64,000 bases of DNA from G963677325 sp963677325 (GTDB lineage: Bacteria > Bacteroidota > Bacteroidia > Bacteroidales > Prolixibacteraceae): the NCBI GenBank assembly GCA_963677325.2, contig CAXXGM010000008.1, forward strand, positions 744,001-808,000. The letters run 5' to 3'. The notes beneath the pieces are model-generated. The model saw only the letters and a program-made list of their open reading frames with translations, was not told the DNA's origin and made no database searches. The position numbers and the translations under genes were made by a program. How positions within the stretch are numbered: position 1 is the first letter of the stretch; every line of letters begins with the position of its first letter. Of this stretch, positions 1-8,571 are shown in pieces.

Positions 1-1274
1 AAGTGATAGCCATCAAGCTTGTAGAATTTGATCATATCTTTCCATGCCTGGGATCTTGCCTCGTCATCAATTGAAACATAAAGGATCTCAATATTTTTTT
101 GCTTCAAAATCTGCTTCAAATTTTCTTTATAGGCAAATTCTGCCTTACACGGCCCGCACCAGGTAGCCCAAATATCAATAAATATCTTTTTACCCTGAAA
201 GGAAGCTATACACTCTTTTAAGGTATTCAGTTTTTCATAATTACTTACGAAAGTCACATCTTTCGAGAAATCTTTAGCTGCAGTCCTGTGAAAAACCTCA
301 ATCTGGTCGATCAATGGCTTTAGGTAAACTGAAAAACCGCTTTTAGGGTACTCCGTTTTGAAATCTTTATACAGATTAACAAGTTCTTTTTCATAATCTT
401 TCTGTATGGCAGCAGAATAAATAGTTGCAGCTTTGTAGTATTCATGTGCGCCCTGGGGGAGATATCGTTCAGCTAATTCAATTTTATGAGTATTCATAAT
501 TCCTTTATCCCTGTACTCTCTTATTTTTTGTAAACTGAAGTCTTTATCTGTAAATTCTTTATAATAAAGGTAATATTGTATGTACTCATTCCAGTAAGGT
601 GATGACATTAGGGAATCATCGCCAGGAGGATTATCCAGGAAAATCTTTCCCCAGAAATCTGTAACTGCAGCGGAAAGCTTCTCCGGCTTTAATTTCGTAA
701 GGGGGAATATGGCCATAAATGTCGAATAATAGCAATCCCTGTCTTTTTTTGCAAGATCATAGAAGGGCCCCGATATTTGTTTTTCTTTAAAAAGCTGATT
801 TAATTTAGCTAAATCGCTTTCTTTCATTGCAGCCACTTTTTCTGCAACTGATGTTAATGACGTATCATTCCTGAGTTTTCTTGCCTCGATCTGGACAATT
901 ACCGGTGAAGGAAAAGAGTTTATTAATTTTTGTCCCAAACTGTCGGGACATAAAATGTTGATCCTTTCGTCTTCCGCGTTTACACTATAGCTTTTCCCCG
1001 GTTCTATTATAAGAAAACCGGATGTTTTATCGGTGAACTTTAGATTAATAAAGGAGGGCTTACTAATATCGACCTCAATACGAAAATTCCCGTTTAAATC
1101 GGGCTTGACCGAATCTCTGAATCCAAGATAACACTTATTATTAACCGGATTTGTATATTCTATTTTGGACGGAATATGGCCCTTAATTTTACCAGTAATG
1201 ACAACTCCTCCTTTAATAGAACTTACTCCGAATAAAGAAAATAAAATAATTGTAATGATTTGAAAGGCTTTCAT
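1..1274 (-). CDS. TlpA-like thiol-disulfide oxidoreductase, 3' end cut by window edge
   Basis: Read on the minus strand from an ATG followed by a Sec-like signal (MKAFQIITIILFSLFGVSS), the protein has a beta-rich N-terminal part of the DUF4369/carboxypeptidase-like type common in Bacteroidota TlpA proteins, a long helical middle, and near the window edge a thioredoxin fold with the redox motif WATWCGPCK (around residue 370). The CxxC pair indicates an envelope thiol-disulfide reductase, usually tied to cytochrome c or cell-envelope redox balance. No partner gene is visible, since the 3' end and what follows lie outside the window. The family call rests on the WCGPC motif and architecture; the exact role is open. 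Confidence 0.85.
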   Translation of the reverse strand, partial: MKAFQIITIILFSLFGVSSIKGGVVITGKIKGHIPSKIEYTNPVNNKCYLGFRDSVKPDLNGNFRIEVDISKPSFINLKFTDKTSGFLIIEPGKSYSVNAEDERINILCPDSLGQKLINSFPSPVIVQIEARKLRNDTSLTSVAEKVAAMKESDLAKLNQLFKEKQISGPFYDLAKKDRDCYYSTFMAIFPLTKLKPEKLSAAVTDFWGKIFLDNPPGDDSLMSSPYWNEYIQYYLYYKEFTDKDFSLQKIREYRDKGIMNTHKIELAERYLPQGAHEYYKAATIYSAAIQKDYEKELVNLYKDFKTEYPKSGFSVYLKPLIDQIEVFHRTAAKDFSKDVTFVSNYEKLNTLKECIASFQGKKIFIDIWATWCGPCKAEFAYKENLKQILKQKNIEILYVSIDDEARSQAWKDMIKFYKLDGYH

Positions 1275-1377
1275 ATCTCATAGATTTAAATAAGTTCCTT
1301 CAAATATACATAGAATAAATATAATGTAAATAAATTCAGTACGTCATTCTATCTTTCTATCAGATCCTTTCAAGTCA

Positions 1378-2004
1378 TCAGAGCTTTAAATACTGATCCG
1401 GAGAGTAGGACATCCGCTCTTTGGACGCAAAAAACACGTAAATCCCCTGCACTGCTCCAATCCCAACGGGGAGCTGAATAACGGCGTTCTTTGTTTTTCT
1501 GACAAAACCCGTTTCTATCGGCCCGGTGAATTTCCCGTCGTGTGCAATCATCGTCAAAAGCTCATCGTTCGATCTTGCATGAGCGCTGCCTGAATCATCC
1601 TGCCAGGTAACTTCAATCTTCTCAGGAGCACCGTCCGCAGGTGCCGCAGTGAGCAAATGGGGCAGCGGTAACTGTCCCGCAGAAAAATGAAGCCGCTCCG
1701 GATCCATCAGCTCTCCTTCAGGACCAAAAGCAGGCATATTGATTTTCATAAACAGGTTAATGGCATACATCCTGACCGCCGCGAGCTTCCAGATCTTTTG
1801 AATCTCCGTCCGTTCGTACTGCCCCCAAAACGCGTAGATGGCGCTGAAACGTTTACGGTGCGCCTGCTGCTTTGCGCTCCAGGAGCTTTTTTTACGATCC
1901 TTTGGCGCCATGCGCACATGACGTTCCCCGAAATAATCAAAAAATACCAATCCTCCGACTTTCCCCGAGATCATCGCCTCGGTTCCTCCTTTTAACTTAG
2001 CCAT
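1378..2004 (-). CDS. Hypothetical protein, DUF6266-like, in GC-richer DNA
   Basis: This 208-residue protein has no signal peptide. It opens with MAKLKGGTEAMISGKVGG, then a basic aromatic stretch (ERHVRMAPKDRKKSS...FSAIYAFWGQ), a layout I associate with the Bacteroidota DUF6266 family, whose function is unknown. The C-terminal half is beta-rich (VIQLPVGIGAVQGIYVFFAS). Codons are visibly richer in G and C than the flanking genes, suggesting recent acquisition. It stands alone, between a TlpA-like gene and a lipoprotein gene on the same strand, with a tandem 11-bp repeat just upstream. The reading frame is convincing; the family name is tentative. Confidence 0.6.
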   Translation of the reverse strand: MAKLKGGTEAMISGKVGGLVFFDYFGERHVRMAPKDRKKSSWSAKQQAHRKRFSAIYAFWGQYERTEIQKIWKLAAVRMYAINLFMKINMPAFGPEGELMDPERLHFSAGQLPLPHLLTAAPADGAPEKIEVTWQDDSGSAHARSNDELLTMIAHDGKFTGPIETGFVRKTKNAVIQLPVGIGAVQGIYVFFASKERMSYSPDQYLKL

Positions 2005-2074
2005 ATCAACACCAGTTTAAAAGATGAATAACAGATAAGTAAAGGTAGACATTTTATTGAAATTTCAACATAAT

Positions 2075-2118
2075 GTCAACAGAAAGTCAACAGAAAGTCA
2101 ACAGAAAGTCACCAGATA
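2075..2118. repeat. Tandem 11-bp repeat, unit gtcaacagaaa, upstream of the hypothetical gene
   Basis: Three exact units of gtcaacagaaa are followed by a degenerate fourth (gtcaccagata). The flank caacataat before the array and the ending gtcaccNgatag recur at 25295-25327, so this is a dispersed element differing in unit number. Confidence 0.85.
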
Positions 2119-2196
2119 GATTGGCGAAGATATGACGCGATTATTAATTTGTCCAGACGATGGGAAAGTGGCTGATTGAGGTTTAGATGTTGTTGA

Positions 2197-3222
2197 TTAG
2201 TTCTTTCGATCCAGTTCTCTTTTTACCTCATCCATATAGACTTCATCAAGTTTAATTTTGTCCTTTAATGGTTCAAATAATTTGTCTGGAAATTTTGTTA
2301 TTGCAATTAGTAAATGTGAATTTAGATAATTGTATCTAAAATTCTGTCTTGTATGTTTCAGTTTCGTTGTCTTCTTGAATAAATCAATTGTTTCTTTTCG
2401 GGGATATTTTGCTAATGCCTGAAAACAAAATCTCCATTTAGGATAATCGTATAATTCTTCTTTCCACTCTTGCTCAAATATACCTTTAATGAAAGGATAA
2501 AAATAGTCATCAGGGAATTCTATTGAAGCACAAAGAGCAAATGTTTGGGTACTATCAATCTTAAAGAACGAAGCGATAAGTTCTCTATCAGACGGTTTTT
2601 TATATTTAGCAAGCGGTATTAATGCATATTCGTTTCTTTCTATCTGTAAAAGTTCCCTAATCCTTTCATATTTTTCAGGAGTTGGTGTTAAATTCAGTAT
2701 TACCGATGATTTCGATTTAACTAAAACCGACTTGTCAAAAAGAAGAATACTATCCAGTGTTTTTCTTTCTCTATAATTGAGCTTATAAATGTCTGTGGGA
2801 AAAAGATTGGGTGTTACTGCTTCGATTAAATAATCACCAACAAAATAATTTGCTACAAGATCATTTCTCTGGGTTTCAACATGAGGTGTATCACGCAGGT
2901 GATTTAAAAGTACTTTAAACACTTTACTTGAATTTCGAGCGGCTAAGGCTTGAAAAGCATAACACCTCACTACTGAATTTTTATGATCTGTTAAGCCAAT
3001 AAGTTGTTCTTCAGTGGCAATTTTCATTAATTGCTCGAATTTTTTCCATTGTATCGAGGACATTGATGCATGGCCTATGAAAGGACTTTCAACGCGATTC
3101 CATTTCTCAATTTCACTAACGATTTGTTTTAGTTCTGGAATTGAGCTCCAACTCATCGCTTTATCGTTTTGTCCCTTGCAGCCGATGGAAATAGAAATCA
3201 AAAGTAGGATGATGAATCTCAT
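2197..3222 (-). CDS. Putative lipoprotein with HEAT-like helical repeats
   Basis: I chose the ATG giving MRFIILLLISISIGCKGQ because it yields a short lipoprotein signal with Cys in the lipobox position; an upstream ATG adds 23 residues of no signal character. The mature part is all-helical, with HEAT-like pairs such as NSVVRCYAFQALAARNSSKVFKVLLNHL and later ELIASFFK... segments, so it is likely a scaffold or binding protein on the outer or inner membrane. There is no catalytic motif and no functional neighbour. Function unknown. Confidence 0.7.
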   Translation of the reverse strand: MRFIILLLISISIGCKGQNDKAMSWSSIPELKQIVSEIEKWNRVESPFIGHASMSSIQWKKFEQLMKIATEEQLIGLTDHKNSVVRCYAFQALAARNSSKVFKVLLNHLRDTPHVETQRNDLVANYFVGDYLIEAVTPNLFPTDIYKLNYRERKTLDSILLFDKSVLVKSKSSVILNLTPTPEKYERIRELLQIERNEYALIPLAKYKKPSDRELIASFFKIDSTQTFALCASIEFPDDYFYPFIKGIFEQEWKEELYDYPKWRFCFQALAKYPRKETIDLFKKTTKLKHTRQNFRYNYLNSHLLIAITKFPDKLFEPLKDKIKLDEVYMDEVKRELDRKN

Positions 3223-3581
3223 TGCGTAATATAAAAGTTTAGCCTTAGATATTTGATCCCATTTATCTATGCTGGTTAATAGTAGAAACATCTATTCGTA
3301 ATTCTAAAAATACATAAATTTCTTAAGCGGATGGGAAAAGGAAACAAAATAGTGAGGGGTTATTATTGAGGGGAGAAAGGATTGGTTAAGATTAAATTGG
3401 GGGTTTAAGTTTAATTTGACCATTTATTCCCCAGTTGATGCACATTTATAATCAAAACTCGTTACTGATAAAGAATTAGCTGAATTATAGATTTTGGGTA
3501 AGTATTAAAAATTTTGTTAAATTTGATTTTGAATTTTATGAATGCTGCTAATCAATGGGTTATAAATTAAAGCAATGGACT
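3223..3581. other. Divergent intergenic region
   Basis: This AT-rich spacer separates two divergently read secreted-protein genes and must hold both promoters. I see no clear palindrome, repeat array or RNA gene in it. Confidence 0.4.
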
Positions 3582-4349
3582 ATGACTAATAACTGCTTTT
3601 TTGTACTCTTTATTTTCATTTTATTCTTTAATCAATCTTTTGCTCAAAGCAGCAAGATTCCTGGCGAAAGAATAATCGGACCTGCCAACATTAGGGATAC
3701 GATCAATGGGAGAGTATTATTCACACTGGACGATAACATCTCCGTTGAATGCACGGAAGGGAAAAACAATTGGCATATCGTTGCACTGGATGTCAGGATA
3801 ACCCCGGAAGAATTAAAGAATTTCAAGATTGCCAAAGGCAAAACATTACTTGGAATTAAAGGTGAAAAAGTTGGGATAACCATAAATGAAACCCCACTTT
3901 GGAGGTCGGATGAGAATAATGGTATAAGAACAGGTTTTATCAGAGGCTACACATTTAAAGAAAATATTAAGCCCGAATCGATAATTGAAAATGTACTGAA
4001 TAAGATTATTATAGAAAAGGGGAATGAGATTTTTTTAAATGACTTAAAGGGCCTTATTGATTCCTTCCAGTTGAAAAAGTATTACAATTCAAGTAAAACG
4101 TTTGAGCGTGAGTGGTACGACTATGGTGATAATCTTATTGAAGATATATCTCCGCGAGATAGAATTACCTTAATAATCGAAAACGAGAGATTAATAGGTG
4201 TAGTGCATTCCCATCAATTGAATTTGAAGAATATGAAAACGTACGAGTTGATTCGGGGACACAAATTCACTCCTGTTGCAAATCTGACACAAGAAAAAAT
4301 CGACATGATTGTTAAAGAAAGAATTAAATGGTATAACTCAATTGATTAA
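3582..4349 (+). CDS. Secreted hypothetical protein with SH3-like N-terminal domain
   Basis: The start MTNNCFFVLFIFILFFNQSFAQ gives a clean Sec signal ending in FAQ; an in-frame ATG nine codons earlier is possible but adds no signal character. After the signal, GPANIRDTINGRVLFTLDDNISVEC...NNWHIVAL resembles a bacterial SH3 domain (variable loop, then a xxWhxV strand), which normally binds cell wall or protein ligands. The remaining 180 residues have no motif I know. The next lipoprotein gene starts 16 bp after its stop codon, so the two are probably co-transcribed. Confidence 0.65.
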   Translation: MTNNCFFVLFIFILFFNQSFAQSSKIPGERIIGPANIRDTINGRVLFTLDDNISVECTEGKNNWHIVALDVRITPEELKNFKIAKGKTLLGIKGEKVGITINETPLWRSDENNGIRTGFIRGYTFKENIKPESIIENVLNKIIIEKGNEIFLNDLKGLIDSFQLKKYYNSSKTFEREWYDYGDNLIEDISPRDRITLIIENERLIGVVHSHQLNLKNMKTYELIRGHKFTPVANLTQEKIDMIVKERIKWYNSID

Positions 4350-4365
4350 AATAATAATCGTGAGT

Positions 4366-4953
4366 ATGAAAAAGATTGTGATTTTCGCTTTAGTTGTAAT
4401 TGGGTTTATTTTCTGTAAGCAAAACTTAAATGCAAGAATAATCAATAAAAATTGTGAGATAATCAAGAAACATCCTTTTTCGAACCAGGATAAGGCTGAT
4501 ACATTTAAACTGATTTATAATTGTGAAAATCTTGAGGACACAATGTCATTTCAAATTATTGATTTTTCCGGGAAATTAATTTATGAAAGAAGATTTTTAG
4601 GAAACAGATTTTATGATTACGGCCGACCCTGGTATATTTATGTGACTGATCCTAAAAGAGGTAGAGATTTTGATCCGAACCAAAAACTAGGTAGTCATAT
4701 TGCTGATAGTTTGCATAAAGAGGACATGCAATATATCAGGAAAAGAATGAATGATTTTTTTAATGAAAAATGGTTTATTGCTAATCCGGTGATGAAGCTC
4801 GATAAAAAGATGCTGAACATGTTTGATTATGATGGAATAGCCGGAGATTCAACCGCAATCGGGTTTATGATTCATCTTTTCGATGAAGGATTTGAGATGA
4901 TAGCGTACTCTAAGAAACAGCAAAAAGTTCAGTTAATTGCATCGTCAGATTGA
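4366..4953 (+). CDS. Putative lipoprotein of unknown function
   Basis: I take MKKIVIFALVVIGFIFCKQN as the start, a typical lipoprotein signal with Cys at position 17; a longer frame begins 57 bp upstream inside the previous gene and lacks a signal. The mature protein of about 180 residues is mixed alpha/beta with many aromatics and no recognised motif. It sits tightly between the SH3-like secreted protein and rsgA (12 bp gap), so it probably belongs to the same transcript. No function can be assigned. Confidence 0.6.
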   Translation: MKKIVIFALVVIGFIFCKQNLNARIINKNCEIIKKHPFSNQDKADTFKLIYNCENLEDTMSFQIIDFSGKLIYERRFLGNRFYDYGRPWYIYVTDPKRGRDFDPNQKLGSHIADSLHKEDMQYIRKRMNDFFNEKWFIANPVMKLDKKMLNMFDYDGIAGDSTAIGFMIHLFDEGFEMIAYSKKQQKVQLIASSD

Positions 4954-4965
4954 AAAAATATAGTT

Positions 4966-6033
4966 ATGTTATTAGAAGAATTAGGATACAACACTGAGCT
5001 TGAAAAATTCAGGAAAGACAATAATCTCTATGATTTTGAAGTTGGAAGGGTTATTGCTGAACACAAGGAGCGGTATGTTGTAAAGACCGAAAAAGGAGAG
5101 TTTGAGGCCGAGATCATCGGCAACATGCGTTTTGGTGCCAAAGGACGCGAAGATTTTCCCGCGGTGGGGGATTGGGTTGCCCTGACAACGTACGAGGAAG
5201 ATTTCGCGATCATTCACAGGATATTTCCCAGATCTTCCATTATAAAAAGACAGGCTGTCGGACAATTCGGCGAAATCCAGATCATCGCAACCAATATTGA
5301 TTATGCTTTCATCATCCAGGCGGTCGACCGGGATTTTAATATCAACCGGCTCGAAAGATACCTGACCATTTGTAATTCGTCACGGGTAAGCCCGATCATT
5401 GTTCTCAGCAAGATCGATCTGATAAACGAACAGCAGATTTCGGAGATACTGGAGAGTATCAGAATAAGAATTAAAGATGTTCTTGTCATAGCGATCAGCA
5501 ACGAATCGAAAGATGGATACCGTGAACTGAAAAGTAGCATCGAAAAAGGCAAAACCTATTGTTTGCTTGGTTCATCGGGCGTTGGAAAATCAACGCTGCT
5601 GAACAATCTTTCGGGTAAAACGGTCATGCAAACCGCCGCCATAAGTCAGACCACCAATAAAGGAAGGCATGTTACAACTCACCGGGAACTGATAATTTTG
5701 GAAAACGGAGGGATGATGATTGACAATCCCGGTATGAGGGAGGTTGGTATCGCGGATTCATCAGGCGGATTGGAAATGACCTTCGACAGGATTGCCGGCC
5801 TATCGAAAAATTGCAGGTTTAAAGATTGTACTCATACTGTTGAGACAGGCTGCGCTGTTCTTGAAGCCATTGAAAAGGGAGAACTGGACAAGAATTCTTA
5901 TGAAAATTATCTCAAAATGGTCAGAGAAAAGTCGCATTTTGAATCGACCGTTGATGAACGGAGAAAGAAAGATAAAGAATTCGGGAAAATTTTAAAGAAT
6001 TACAAAAAGGACATGAGGAAGAACAGGAGCTAA
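4966..6033 (+). CDS. rsgA: Ribosome small-subunit-dependent GTPase RsgA
   Basis: RsgA (YjeQ) is a cytoplasmic GTPase that checks late 30S subunit maturation. The order of motifs shows the hallmark circular permutation: an OB fold (about residues 25-95), then the G4-like motif SKID (148-151, where NKxD is usual), then the P-loop GSSGVGKST (202-210), G2 region and G3 DNPG (253-256), followed by the zinc site C283, C288, H290, C296. Length (355) is normal. The Asn to Ser change in G4 is seen in some homologues and should still bind guanine through the Asp. Neighbouring genes are not ribosome-related. Confidence 0.97.
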   Translation: MLLEELGYNTELEKFRKDNNLYDFEVGRVIAEHKERYVVKTEKGEFEAEIIGNMRFGAKGREDFPAVGDWVALTTYEEDFAIIHRIFPRSSIIKRQAVGQFGEIQIIATNIDYAFIIQAVDRDFNINRLERYLTICNSSRVSPIIVLSKIDLINEQQISEILESIRIRIKDVLVIAISNESKDGYRELKSSIEKGKTYCLLGSSGVGKSTLLNNLSGKTVMQTAAISQTTNKGRHVTTHRELIILENGGMMIDNPGMREVGIADSSGGLEMTFDRIAGLSKNCRFKDCTHTVETGCAVLEAIEKGELDKNSYENYLKMVREKSHFESTVDERRKKDKEFGKILKNYKKDMRKNRS

Positions 6034-6148
6034 GGTTTATATTAAAGATAATTTCATTACTATGTGAAAAAGAAGATTTTATGCTCTTATTGTTTAGCAG
6101 GAATTGGAAACATTTTAAAAAAGTTACCTTTGGGAAAACTTAAAAAGC

Positions 6149-7513
6149 ATGACCACAAACATTGGAGACAAGTGGAAATCGTATTCGCGAAGGAAATTCC
6201 TGAAGATCGGATTGGCCGGGGCTGCCGGAGCAGTTATCGTGGAAAGATCCGTTCATTATTTTAATCAATCCAGTGCAAAAGCCAGAGTAGTCATTGTGGG
6301 CGGCGGCGCTGCGGGAATTACGATGGCTGCCTATCTCTCTTACATGATCCGTGATTACGATATTACCATCATTGAACCCAATGAAAAACATTATTACCAG
6401 CCTGGTTATACGTTGATTGCAGCCGGAGTATTTACTCCCGGTGAGGTTGTGAAACCAACAAAGGATCTTATCCCCGATCATGTAAAATGGATAAAAGATT
6501 CGGTGACCGAATTGCATCCGGATGCCAATACGGTTGTAACCGCCAAAGAAGGGAAATTTTCGTACGATTTTCTGGTAATGGTCCCAGGTTGTCAGATGAA
6601 TTTTGATCTTGTTGAAGGCATATCCCGTCAGGACCTTGGGAAAGGGAATGTTCATAGCATTTATGATTATAATAGCGCTGTTCGTTGCTGGGAAGCCATA
6701 AAGAGCCTGCCTAATTCGACATCGCGGAAGTTGATTTTTACCAATACCTATACAAAAATTAAATGTGGCGGTGCTCCCAAGAAGATTTGCCTGATCACGG
6801 AAGATCATCTGAAAAAGGAAAATAAGAGGAATGATTTTCAGATTTCCTATTTTGCCAATCAGAAAGAACTGATGAAACCCAAGATATTTGGAGACCGGCT
6901 AAAGGAAATTTTCAAAGAAAGGAATATTGAGACAAACTATTGCCACCGTTTGATCTCGGTAGATACCAGTTCCAAAAAAGCGGTCTTTATGAAATTACCT
7001 GAATCCGTCACTACAGCAGTTTTGCCGGAAGGTTTAGGTGAGAAAGTCGTTATTGATTATGATTTTCTTCACATTGTACCCCCGATGAGCGCCCCGGATT
7101 TTGTCAGAAATTCTGAACTCTCGGGGGATCCCGAACAGGGAAGCTGGGTGAAAGTGGATAAAGAAACATTGGTGCATGCCAAATACAAGAATATCATTTG
7201 CTTTGGAGATGTGGCAGGTTTGCCTACCAGCAAAACAGGCGCCGCAATAAGAAAGCAGGCCCCGATTGCTGCGGCCAATCTTGTTTCTTTAATGGAGGGG
7301 AAGGTCCCTCAGCTGAAATATGACGGCTACTCGGCCTGTCCGATTGTCACCGAATACGGTAAGGTGCTGATGTGTGAATTTGGGTATAATGATAAGCTAT
7401 TACCAACTATACCTTTTATTGATCCTGGAATTGAACGGGGAATTTGGTGGATTCTGAAGGTACACGGACTTAAGCCTATGTATTATCAGGGCATGTTGAA
7501 AGGGTTAATGTAA
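6149..7513 (+). CDS. sqr: Tat-signal type II sulfide:quinone oxidoreductase
   Basis: This FAD flavoprotein should oxidise sulfide to persulfide or polysulfide and pass electrons to the quinone pool at the membrane. It begins with an ideal twin-arginine motif SRRKFLK (Arg 14 and 15) and a hydrophobic stretch, then the dinucleotide motif GGGAAG (51-56). Two redox cysteines sit in contexts typical of the type II (mitochondrial-like) group: C205 in KCGGAPKKI and C396 in GYSACPIVT. A GDVAGLPTSKTGAA segment matches the second FAD-binding block. A single gene, ending at a strong two-way terminator. The Tat signal is unusual for the family and implies a periplasm-facing enzyme. Confidence 0.92.
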   Translation: MTTNIGDKWKSYSRRKFLKIGLAGAAGAVIVERSVHYFNQSSAKARVVIVGGGAAGITMAAYLSYMIRDYDITIIEPNEKHYYQPGYTLIAAGVFTPGEVVKPTKDLIPDHVKWIKDSVTELHPDANTVVTAKEGKFSYDFLVMVPGCQMNFDLVEGISRQDLGKGNVHSIYDYNSAVRCWEAIKSLPNSTSRKLIFTNTYTKIKCGGAPKKICLITEDHLKKENKRNDFQISYFANQKELMKPKIFGDRLKEIFKERNIETNYCHRLISVDTSSKKAVFMKLPESVTTAVLPEGLGEKVVIDYDFLHIVPPMSAPDFVRNSELSGDPEQGSWVKVDKETLVHAKYKNIICFGDVAGLPTSKTGAAIRKQAPIAAANLVSLMEGKVPQLKYDGYSACPIVTEYGKVLMCEFGYNDKLLPTIPFIDPGIERGIWWILKVHGLKPMYYQGMLKGLM

Positions 7514-7545
7514 CCTCCCGGAATTGGAATTATTCAAATAGTCAA

Positions 7546-7600
7546 AAAAAAATATCCGTTTGGTTACTGAATATCGTAGTAACCGAACGGATATTTCATT
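7546..7600. terminator. Bidirectional intrinsic terminator
   Basis: A near-perfect 16-bp inverted repeat (atatccgtttggttac / gtaaccgaacggatat, one G-T pair) at 7552-7594 is preceded by a run of A and followed by T-rich DNA. It lies between the convergent sqr and DUF1080 genes and can serve both. Confidence 0.85.
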
Positions 7601-7613
7601 TCATTTATGAAAT

Positions 7614-8546
7614 CTATTTATCAGTCATCCCTAACAACCATTTGAGGTAATTTTTGGTAACCTCTTCGGACGTGCTTTTAATACCACTTTTTAATGCAAC
7701 GGCAACTCCTTTCCGGTCTTTTTTCGAAGCTTCCGGTGCGGTAGCTTTTGCAACAAGATCAAAAAGGGCCTGTTTGGCGCTGCTCTTTGCTGCGATGTCA
7801 CTGCCTGCCATCAAACCGGCCAATGGTTGTACCATTTTAGTTCCCAGACCAACAGCGGCTACTTCAGCCTGGGCTCTGTACTTATCACTTTTTTCAGAGA
7901 ATCCTTTGATCACGTAATCGGGTTCAGCGTCGAGATCCCGTATATAGATATTGCGGAATCTGCAATCCTGTCCCTTCTCGTTGGCATGATTGGCCTGAAT
8001 GCCGATAACACCAACCAGCGGTTTATTCGCCAAACCTTTAACCGTATCGATGTTGGCCAACGTGGTCACCTGGTCATTAATGGAAATGGTGATGATGTTC
8101 CTGTCACATTTTATTTCGGTTTTATACCATATCCCGGTAGTTTCGTCCGGTCTGTGTTGTGGAGCAACGTATCCATAGATTGAACCTGTACAGTGAATAT
8201 CGTCTCTCCAAGGTGTCCATGGGGCAAGTAACTGAACTTCGTATCCGGCGCCCTGGTTAAAGGTTTCACAGCGAATAAAAATGCCACTGTTGCCAACTTT
8301 CGATAACTTATATTCGAAACGCAGAATAAAATTTCCGTACTTCTTATTGGTATAGAGGTCATGACCTTTGCCAAAACTTTTGCTCAGCATTTCACCGTTA
8401 TCTACCTGAAATCCATCAGGTTTTTCAAGAGTCCAGTTACTTAAGTCCTTTCCGTTAAAAAGAGAAACGAACTTCTCATTATCCTGGGAAAAGCCAGAAA
8501 CTCCGAAAAAGATCGAAAAACAAACAATTGCTATTAATTTTTTCAT
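7614..8546 (-). CDS. DUF1080 (3-keto-disaccharide hydrolase family) secreted protein
   Basis: After a signal peptide (about 20 residues, ending GFSQ) comes a DUF1080/LamG-like jelly roll: FVSLFNGKDLSNW, GNSGIFIRCE, GYEVQLL, WYKTEIKCDRNIITISIN and GVIGIQANHANEKGQDCRFRNIYIRDL are signature segments. Members of this family have been shown to cleave glycosides whose sugar was first oxidised at C3. A roughly 100-residue helical C-terminal extension (AEVAAVGLGTKMVQPL...KNYLKWLLG) is extra to the core. It is the last gene of a run containing three Gfo/Idh/MocA oxidoreductases, which fits the oxidise-then-cleave pathway. Substrate not deducible. Confidence 0.88.
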   Translation of the reverse strand: MKKLIAIVCFSIFFGVSGFSQDNEKFVSLFNGKDLSNWTLEKPDGFQVDNGEMLSKSFGKGHDLYTNKKYGNFILRFEYKLSKVGNSGIFIRCETFNQGAGYEVQLLAPWTPWRDDIHCTGSIYGYVAPQHRPDETTGIWYKTEIKCDRNIITISINDQVTTLANIDTVKGLANKPLVGVIGIQANHANEKGQDCRFRNIYIRDLDAEPDYVIKGFSEKSDKYRAQAEVAAVGLGTKMVQPLAGLMAGSDIAAKSSAKQALFDLVAKATAPEASKKDRKGVAVALKSGIKSTSEEVTKNYLKWLLGMTDK

Positions 8547-8571
8547 TGTTATAAAAATGATTGGTTATTAG

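Noticed and set aside
6064..6264. Small plus-strand frame upstream of sqr
   Set aside because: Starts with GTG, overlaps the sqr start in another frame, and resembles no protein; likely chance.
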